Translations under genes and position numbers: made by a program | Shown: piece after piece, positions 55,581-64,000 of the stretch | Layout: each line of letters starts with the position of its first letter | Position numbering within the stretch: position 1 is the first letter of the stretch | NCBI GenBank assembly: GCA_003550305.1 | Contig: QKYT01000213.1 | Location: 26,579 to 90,578 of the forward strand | DNA length: 64,000 nucleotides | Reading direction: 5' to 3' | Source of the DNA: Glomus cerebriforme | Taxonomy: Eukaryota > Glomeromycota > Glomeromycetes > Glomerales > Glomeraceae | Notes under the pieces: model-generated | What the model was told of the DNA's origin: nothing | Seen by the model: the letters and a program-made list of their open reading frames with translations, nothing else | Databases searched by the model: none

Positions 55581-56736
55581 TTAATGGAAGTGTTTTCTAT
55601 TTGGTGAATGTCCAAAGAGTAAAACGCGAATTTCAGGAAGCAACTAATAAATATTCATTTTTTAAAAGGAAGAATTAGTTGTGTAAAGTTTAAAATTGTC
55701 ATATCAAAATATCTGTATATAAAAGAACAAAATTTACCTCCTCTTGGGCCAATACTAATCTTTCTTCAAGAGTATTATTAATTCTTATACGACCAAAATG
55801 AGAGGTCAAAATAACACCACCGGCACTAAAAATTTTAATTAATAAAACCTACAAATATTTTAAATTTTCCTAAAATAAAAAACATATAATTCTTACCTGT
55901 CATCAGGTAAATTATTTTCTTTATCAATTTCAACTATAATGTCCCTTTTAGTAGTTTCTTTATAATTTTGAGAAGCAGCTTGAATAGCATTGTTAGCTAG
56001 ATCAACATCACTTTTTTTAACAATAACTTTAACTTGTTCATCCATAAGTTGATATAATCCTTGTAAGATCAAATTTTTTAAAATATCACGATATTTAACA
56101 TTGTCTTGTGGTACTTTGATAAGTTGACTTACTGTCTCATTAAAAACTTCTTCGAGGTATTGTTGACGTGCTTGCAATAATTTAAGACGAGATTTATTGA
56201 TCACATTTGATTGAGTGCTATAAGTATATTCAATAAATAGGTAAGCTTTTGCAGAATTGAAATTTGGAATTGAATTATATTAAGAATACGTTACATCTTC
56301 TTTTGAATTTCGGCTTGTTTGATCTTTCGTTGATATGTTGCTTCAATATTGTTTGATTCTTGACGAACAAGTTTAGCCTAATATATTATATATAATATAC
56401 ATTTAACTTTTCTTTCTCGATCAATATAAAAAATTTACAGTTATTGAAAATGCTAACCTTTTCGATATTGAATTCTTCGTCAGCCTAATAATAATAAGTA
56501 TAAAATTAAGAATATATTACTTTATTTGAAAAACTGAGTTGGTACATACTTTAACTTTTATTTCACGAGCTTTTTCAATAGCTTCTTGGTTGATGAAAGC
56601 AACCTAAAATTTTTTTTGAAAAAAAAACTAATTTAACGCCAAATGTTACTAAATAATCTGTGTATATAAAATATACCATTTTTTTCATTTCGTTAAGCAC
56701 TTCTTCATCGTTAAGAGCACGTGTATGATGCGACAT
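55581..56736 (-). CDS. VMA4: V-type proton ATPase subunit E
   Basis: Seven exons: 56736-56677, 56603-56550, 56484-56458, 56377-56295, 56217-55897, 55825-55738, 55643-55581; 231 residues against about 226-233 in animals and yeast. The N-terminal half is a long helix (HTRALNDEEVLNEMKKM, FINQEAIEKAREIKVKADEEFNIEK) that forms the peripheral stalk with subunit G. The C-terminal globular domain ends LPEIRVLLFGHSPNRKHF, the conserved family terminus. Subunit E holds the V1 sector on the vacuolar membrane pump. All splice sites are GT/AG with consistent phases. Its 3' end converges on that of the epimerase gene, 264 bp apart. Confidence 0.93.
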
Positions 56737-57253
56737 TCTGAATTATTGTTCACGAAAAAAAAATTAGAGGAAGTTTTTAATAAAAATACGCCAGTTCAAT
56801 CATTTCTTTTCTTTTCTTTTATTTCAAATTTTGATCTGATTATGATACAATTATCGTAATACAAATTATAGATCTTGATTAAATTTTTTTTACTATATAT
56901 AATTATTTTAAACGACAACAATTGATAATCAAATCTATAAATTGAACAATCATGTTACACTGTACATAATATAAATAAAGATATTTTTTTTTACACGATT
57001 AAATCTCAACCCTAAATATTATTTATATACTGTATATATATATATATACACACCCAAGTACCGATAATAATGCAAATAAATATTATGTTCTAAGTAAATT
57101 AATGATATTTTACATAAAAAGTAACAAAAAAAGAACTGTCAATAAAATTTTTGTAACTTTTGAACACAAAATCTAAAGAAATCAAAATATGCTACATATA
57201 ATTATAAATAAAGTTTTATAAAAGTTCTGTCTGTCCACCAATTCCATATTTGC
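56737..57253. other. Short intergenic stretch
   Basis: Upstream of the V-ATPase E gene and downstream of the PHD gene; it holds a (TA)n run near 57,030 and no other feature. Confidence 0.5.
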
Positions 57254-59944
57254 TTATTGAAGATGCGTCGGATTTCCGGATCTTTGAATGTTTCCATGGT
57301 CTCGTAACAAAGAGGTGTTATGTATAGATGGAAGCTCAGTGTTATAGCCTCCCATTTGTGACGGGGGATAAAATATTGAATTTTGTTTATTTTCAACATA
57401 ACTTGAGCCAAAAAAATTAACTGAGCTCAAAGGAGGTAATGTTTGCTGCATGGGAGGATGTAGCAACGTTGAAGGTAAATCAGTTGAGTTATTTATTGAT
57501 GCTATATTTCTACTCATAGCTTGTGATAATATAGATCGATTGGACATAATTGAACCCATTGACGTTGAAGATTCGTTGATCATAACAGAAACTACCTTAT
57601 TTGGCATATCATCCAATGGCGAACTCGCTTCAGGAGAAGTCACGGCTGTGTGGCCACTAGAAATGACATTCGGTAGTGGACTAGATATAGCTGATGATGT
57701 GAGGCTTGGATGTTCTTCCATATCTAAACTATGGACAGAATTAAAATTATCATTATCACCCAATCTTACAGCTATCTCATATAAACCATCATGGCCACCG
57801 TGACTATCTGTCTCTGGAGTATCATCATCATCGCCGTCATCGTCATCATCAACATCATAATCATCATCTTTATACGTCGAAGGTTCATTAGAGCTCGGTC
57901 TTTTAAAAAATCGACGAGTTCTCTTATAAGAGTATTTAAATTATTTAATTTAGAATGATAGTAGAAAAATATAATGAATTGTTTTAAAAATATATTTATC
58001 CCTTCTGTATCAACTATTGTAAAATACCTTGGCAGGTCGATAGTTGGGATTAATTTTGTATACTGTTCCAATTCTAGACACGCGACCTTTCTTCACGGCT
58101 TTTTGTAAAGCTTGGGAAGCTGAGGCGCGGAAATTTTTATGAAGAGGATACGTACTATCAAGTGAAAAAACTATTGAATACTTCAACTTTAAAAACGGTA
58201 ATTGATTAATTTATCGAATTACCTGTTCATCCAATCAAAAATATTACGAGGAGCACTTCCAGCTGGATCAGCGATCGATGCAAGTGCTTGCACAATCATT
58301 TCTTCATATGAAGGTAGATCAATACCAACAGCTGGTAAGTGAGCCCGGGATAGATTATTATTAACAGAAGATGATGAATAGTTTTGCGGTGGTTGTAAAG
58401 GAATAGTCATCTGTGACATAAAAGATTGATGGGATAAAACGGTAGAAGTAGCTAAAGCGCGAGAATCATTGCCACGATCACTCGAATAAGCATTATTTGC
58501 AATCTTTTCTTTGACATCCGCAGGGTAAAGTGGGAGATCCGGATGTAACTTTTCAGCAATAAGAATCAAATCAATTAATACTCGCTGCGGTAAGGACGAT
58601 AGATATGCTATTTTCTGATATTACAAAACAATATTTTTGGAAATTAAAAATACTAAATATAATATAATCCATAAACAGAATTTATTAACTATTGTTATTA
58701 TTAATTATCCACACCTGATCTTCTGTTAATCCATCACCAGAAATTTCGCTCGAGTAACTACGAGAACTGCTGTCAGAACCACCAATCTCAACTTTTCTGC
58801 GCTTGTTTCCACGTATATCGTCGCATTTTGAACACATCCATTCAGCGTCAGGTATTTCGACCACACGGTCTTCAATAAATGGTTTATGACACCGCTGATG
58901 ATAAGGAGTATCACATTTGTCACACAAAACTATCCTATTATGCTTAGGGGAATTACCATCATGACAAAGAATGCAGACAATATCATCAGCAACAACTTGA
59001 TCCGACTCTTGCTCAATCTTTATCGTAACCTCCATATTTGGAGACGAAACGGATGGTAAGGTATTTTGTTGTGAATTTTGCGATGCTACATTATGCGATA
59101 CGTTAGATAATCTTCGTTGTCTTTTGCCTAAAATTTAACAAAGAGTGAGCAAACAAATGATATAAACTAAACTAATAAATTATTAATATCTTACCAGATG
59201 TTTTACTAGATAATGATTTTTTTTTGATATCAGATTGTGATTTCTTGGTTTCTGGAGTAAATAGGACAGGTTTTTGAACCTTACGACCATATTTAGTTTT
59301 CGGTGAATTATCATTTTCCTGAACTAGTAATATTTTAAAAATTTTTTTCATATTAAATAATATAATTATACGATCTAACCATATAAACACTAACAGTATA
59401 AGAAATGTACCATCAGCATGTTGTGATAAAGGAGATGATGATGAACTAGCCTGCTTATTCGGCGATTTATTATCGCCCGTTTTGTGTGAACTATTATAGT
59501 TTATGGAAGACTGTTGTTGATTCGAAAATGTATCCTCATCTTGATCATCTTCTTGATCATCTTCAGCATTATTTTCTATAGATTCAGAAGATTCTTGCTT
59601 TTCACCCATAGACTGTTCAGTTTGAGTTATATCATCCTCTTCAAGCTCGAACTCCCCGTCTTCATCACCCTTTAGGAATATAACAACAAGAGTTAAATAT
59701 TAGTTAGCCAAATAAAAAGAATTTAAAAAAAGAACAAAAATAACAATTTGGTATAATTATTACTACACTTGGACTTTGAAACTTTTGTAAAACAATAGAT
59801 CCCAAATTAAAAAACTGGGGATTTTACCCATTCTTCTTGTAATTGAGGATTTCCTTTATTGTTGCTGGCTTGTTGTTTGGAAGAGGATGTGGGAGTAGCT
59901 TTAGTGTTTGAGTTTGTAACTTGTAAGGTGGGTTGAGACGTCAT
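57254..59944 (-). CDS. PHD-finger protein with linker-histone-like domain
   Basis: Seven exons: 59944-59828, 59669-59411, 59323-59195, 59127-58715, 58614-58223, 58154-58028, 57922-57254; 701 residues. Residues about 220-271 are a complete PHD finger (Cys4-His-Cys3: CILCHDGN, LCDKCDTPYHQRCH, WMCSKC), a reader of histone H3 tails in many proteins. Residues about 406-478 (PSYEEMIVQALASI, NIFDWMN, YPLHKNFRASASQALQKAV, GRVSRIGTVYKI) look like a linker-histone H1/H5 winged-helix domain. Regions around them are acidic (EDDQEDDQDED; a long Asp run near residue 495) and Ser/Gln-rich, with basic patches (KRQRR, NKRRKV, RTRRFFKRP). A chromatin regulator is likely; I cannot name the orthologue. Confidence 0.82.
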
Positions 59945-61779
59945 GATATTTAATAGATTCTAATAGTCTTAATAATCTTAAAATTTTTGATAGTTCTTAA
60001 TTCTCAATTTGTTTAATATAAAATGAGTGTTTTCAAACGTTGCAATATAAGCTAAAAGAATTGTTCAGCTTGTTAAAGAATTCGTTTTAAATAAATATTT
60101 TCGAGAAATAGAAAAAACGGTGAGAAGTAATAATTATAATTCCTGTGGCTAAAATATTTTAGTCGGGGGGCTTAATCCGGAACAAATAATTAGGGGATGA
60201 GGAGTACAAGTCGAGATGCTCAGTAACGTGACACACTATATGAAGTTCCTGACGTTTATACTGACCAACGTTCGAATTAAATTATACAATACGTGTCAAG
60301 AATTTAACGCGTTTATATAATATTTTTTCTTAAACCATACTCTAAATCGAATAGCGCTATAAAATAAACTCTAAAATACCTGAGTATGGTTAGCAATTTA
60401 AGTTTGTTAATAATTACTAAATTATTTGGATTGCAAACATCTAGAATAATAGAAAGTTAAGAAAATATTTTGTAAACTAAAAATTAATTTATATTTAAAT
60501 TTTAAATTCAAACCATCAGTATATTTATATAATGTTCCAAAATTTAGTATTAAATATAAGTTATATTACTTTATATAATTTTTTTTTTTTTAAGACGGAT
60601 TAATTCAGTTTATTATAATGCGCGAAAACGACCACAAAGACAATATAGATAAACTTGAAATACACCCTATTACAAGGACATTAGGACACAAGTCACAGTT
60701 ATATAATATTACATCTTTAAGTATACAGTACTATAATTTGATATAATGATTATAATCATAAGATAAATTACAAAAGTCTGAAAAAAAATATCCATATTGT
60801 ATTTTTTTGAAGAAATGAAAAGATTTTTATTGGTTTTACTAATGATTGGTAATTTTGACTCTCATTCAAAATTTGCAATTTAAAGCTGATTTTATGATTT
60901 TTTTTTCTTTTTTATGAAAAATAGTCAGAAAGTCAAAATTTATCTACAGTTTAAATTGATAATAAAATTATATAGATACTGTATTTGTATTTTAGTTTTA
61001 GATTATTAGTATTAATAAATTTATCTTTTCTTCTAAATTAACAAGTTAATTGCATTTATTATATTATAAATCCTATTGGAAAAATACTTAAATAAATCAT
61101 AAATATACTCATTATATGAAGTAAAATTTTGTAAAGATAAAGTACAAAACAGCATATTTTTAACTATAAAGATTCTTATGTTTATTAACTACTTTAACTA
61201 CTTTTCTACTTAATAATCTATATATTATTATTATTATTTTTTTTAGACAAGTTAAACGTATTTATTGTATTAGGTGTCATATTGGGTGGATATATGGTTG
61301 CGTAATGGAGTTATGAAACAACATTAACTCCATTCTGCTTTCATTTTTAGATTTCTGACTTTCTCTTGGAGTATGCAGGTAGGTATTATTGGGTGGTGTG
61401 CTATTGTATAGTGGAAAATATTAACGCTATTTTTCTTTTATTTTTAGGTAAAGATGTATTGTGTATTTTCAATATTAAAGAAATGTAGGCTTTAAATGTA
61501 AGTTAGAGTGAGAGGGAAAGTATTTCTTAAAATTTTAAAGAAACATATTAATGTTTCTTTTTTTGTTTTATTTTTTTAGGTTATCAGACTTTTGGATGGG
61601 AAGTTATACTTAATTGAGAAATATATATATTTTTTTACTTTCAGAACATGAACTTTAAAGGCATATCATTGATTAGAAATTTTTATTGTTATTACAATAA
61701 AATAAAAATATTACAAATAATACAATAAAACAATAAAACAGAATATCAGTTTTTAATTATATGTAAATGAAAAAAATAA
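59945..61779. other. Gene-poor stretch
   Basis: The first ~300 bp is the promoter side of the PHD gene. After that the DNA is AT-rich. Sequence at 61,240-61,600 has several GT...AG pairs but no open frame, so it could be an untranslated or decayed transcript; no product is proposed. Confidence 0.45.
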
Positions 61780-61937
61780 GAAATGCCGAAACTATACCGA
61801 AACTTATATAAAATATTACTATTTATTATGCCAAAACTATGGATAAATGAGGTTTCGCAGTTTTGCAAGTTTTGGCAGTTTCGCAGTTTTGGCATTTTGG
61901 CATTTCGCTACTATATAAGAGTTTTGGCATTTCACAT
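61780..61937. repeat. Short MITE-like palindromic element
   Basis: GAAATGCCGAAACT at the left matches, inverted, AGTTTTGGCATTTC at the right end with one mismatch. The interior repeats GCAGTTT, TTTTGGCA and TTTCGCAG. There is no coding capacity. Confidence 0.55.
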
Positions 61938-62139
61938 TGGGCCAGATGGATTTCAGCAAGCAACCTTACCACTCTTCCTATTAAAGTAATAAATGTATAA
62001 CTAAAAATCAATTTAAAAATAATTAATTATGTTATTCTTTATAAATTACAATGATCTTTGATCATTTATAGACCTAAAATATGATTTTGTTTTTTAAGTA
62101 ATATAATCTTTTTTAAGTTTGTCATTTACCTGTTTTTAA

Positions 62140-63780
62140 AGATCCAGCTTTTCTTACTCCAAATCAATAATTTTTTTTTGCTGATCAGGCAAATCATCAT
62201 TTAACTCTATAATCTTGCTCAAATTTTCTTTATTTTGTGAATTATTTCTTAGCTTCTTTATAATACTCGAAGTAACACTTGAAGATTATTTGTCTTTGCA
62301 CCTTTTATCTAAAAACAAATAAAATGAAATAATTAAAATTAACATAGATATATTAATAAATTATCATTAATTACATGTCTACTCGTTTTTCTGCTTGAAT
62401 TAACCTAGTAAACTCTGATTTATTTCAATAAGAATCTTGCATATTATATTTTTCATAAATATAGATGCTTTTCCATTGTCTCTTATTGAATTCATGATCC
62501 CTAAACAATAAAGTTAAAAAATGAATAATATAAACTTTATAATCAAATATAAAATACTTATCTAATAATTCTAGCAAGAAGGAAAAGGTTACAACTATCA
62601 TAGTTTATATTGGTATGAACACTTTCATTAGTATTAGTATTATGTGATATCTGGTTCCAAATGGTATAATCCATTTTTGTAAATGTAATTGATATTCCTA
62701 ATAGAACCCATGTATCTTTAATCTAAACTATAGTAAAATAAATAATTGTTAATATTTATTTAAGTTTTAATAAATATTAACTATAGTTTAATAATTACCT
62801 ACTGCTTTTAGTTCATCACAAAGTTCTATCTTGTTTAATACAGTTAAAACATCATTCTTTGTATCTAGAGTAGGTATCAGATACATGGTATTCTGAATTT
62901 CATTTGATAATTGTTTATTTTTATTGATATTTCTAAAGTAAAATATTAAGAAATATTAGTAATATTTTATTTAAATTACAAAATAAATTAGTAAAACTTA
63001 TACTTACCATTTATAATGAATTTGACAAAGTTTGTAAATATATTTTAAACATTCAACTGGAGTCAAATGTAGATATTTTGAGTTTAAGTATTAATCCAAC
63101 TCTATTATTTAAAAGTAATTTTATTAACATCTCTTAACAGTTAAATAGTTTAATATTTTCATTTACCTAATGCCTATCCTTTATGCTGGTCTGCAATAAT
63201 ACACCCTAATTCCTTTCTATGAATATGATAAAAATTAAAACCTTTATCTATATCTTTTTCTACACAATTAAATAGGTTTTCAAATAAATATTAATACATA
63301 TTAGCTGTCTTAATATTTGTAAATATTCAAGTAAAAGACAATACTATATATGTTTAAACAATTCATAAGTAATTATTAAAAAAAAATTAAATAAGCATAA
63401 ATATAATTCAACTTACTTTTTTGAACTTGAGGTATATAAGCAGACACCTCCCATTTATTTGTAATGCCATGAATTCTCTTAAATGCCATATTAATTTCAA
63501 TATAGGTTAATTTAGAAAGTACTTTAGTTTGCTATTTAATAGCATACAAGACAATATATTACCTATCATCAAGAAATCCTAAATAATAATTTATATATTT
63601 AGTAATTAGATGTATTTTTTATTATTATTATGCATAAATAAAATTTATAAACTATTAGTATACTTACAAATTGAATAAATATATGCATCTGTATTTTATC
63701 CATGCTTCATAAATTCATGAGCGATTTCAAGAATATTCTGTCCAAATGGATATTATAACCGCTGAGATTTCTCAATATAA
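62140..63780 (-). pseudogene. Decayed Mutator-like transposase gene
   Basis: On the minus strand a series of exon-like blocks with GT/AG borders encodes protein pieces of a type common in Rhizophagus. From 5' to 3': NILEIAHEFMKHG (about 63,740), MAFKRIHGITNKWEVSAYIP (about 63,490), EKDIDKGFNFYHIHRKELGC (about 63,250), VECLKYIYKLCQIHYKW (about 63,050), an exon ending VLNKIELCDELKAV (about 62,800), IKDTWVLLGISITFTKMDY with FLLARIIR (about 62,720-62,560), RDHEFNKRQWKSIYIYEKY (about 62,500) and SSVTSSIIKKLRNNSQNK (about 62,290). Several stops lie inside (for example TGA after DSY near 62,430). I infer a MULE-type transposase from the FYHIH and TWxxLG/FxxRQ patterns; the family name is less sure than the fact of decay. 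Confidence 0.5.
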
Positions 63781-64000
63781 TAATTAATTTTGAATTAATT
63801 ATTTAATGATGGATGCAGGTTACTTAGTTATTTTCTATTCAAATACAGATGGTGCCCAAAATTATCCGGCCACTTTTCAAATTCGAAAAACTTATATATG
63901 TTAAATATTATGAAAATAAAAATTTAAGTTTAACATGTTTATTATGCCTTCCTTTATTGAATTTTACAAAAATTTAATAATTGATTCTATTTCCATTTGC

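Overview
The window looks like a nuclear chromosome segment of an arbuscular mycorrhizal fungus (Glomeromycotina, Rhizophagus-like). It is very AT-rich. Its genes carry many short GT-AG introns. One kinase-fold gene has the Cys-pair leader typical of the expanded glomeromycete kinase families, and the repeats are decayed hAT-type MITEs, Mutator-like and IS607-like elements. The species call is inference; no marker gene is present.

There are two parts. Roughly 1-31 kb and 60-64 kb are gene-poor and repeat-rich. Roughly 31-60 kb is dense with conserved, mostly intron-containing genes. In order, these are an MRG15/Eaf3 chromatin protein, a kinase-fold protein with lost catalytic motifs and C-terminal membrane segments, (across an interval of transposon fossils) a CCDC6-like coiled-coil protein, a DHX37/Dhr1 DEAH helicase, ORC2, a single-pass membrane protein with a ubiquitin-like domain, a penta-EF-hand protein, NAD(P)HX epimerase, V-ATPase subunit E, and a PHD-finger protein with a linker-histone-like domain. 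Two gene pairs are divergent with short shared upstream regions (CCDC6-like/DHX37 and PEF/epimerase).

Two things stand out in the gene-poor parts. First, seven copies (six intact, one broken) of an undescribed family of tiny Arg-rich proteins lie between 4.8 and 30 kb. All end in a shared tail of the form FxNQxFxGSxFY, and six of the seven have an exact TATAAATA box 67-137 bp upstream of the start. Two copies sit in an inverted duplication with 1.8-kb arms, one intact and one stopped. Second, 37.1-39.9 kb holds a fossil of a eukaryotic IS607-type transposon: a MerR-headed serine recombinase followed by a Fanzor (TnpB-like, RuvC) nuclease. It is bounded by a 14-bp direct repeat and interrupted by a 546-bp hAT MITE with an 8-bp target duplication.

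Other broken genes are a multi-zinc-ribbon PD-(D/E)XK nuclease with one in-frame TGA, an F-box/LRR gene with four TGA codons, a gag-like element, a Mutator-like transposase, and an unrecognised beta-sandwich-like gene. No rRNA, tRNA or CRISPR array was found by eye. Exon coordinates were worked out by hand from splice sites and reading frame and should be treated as models.
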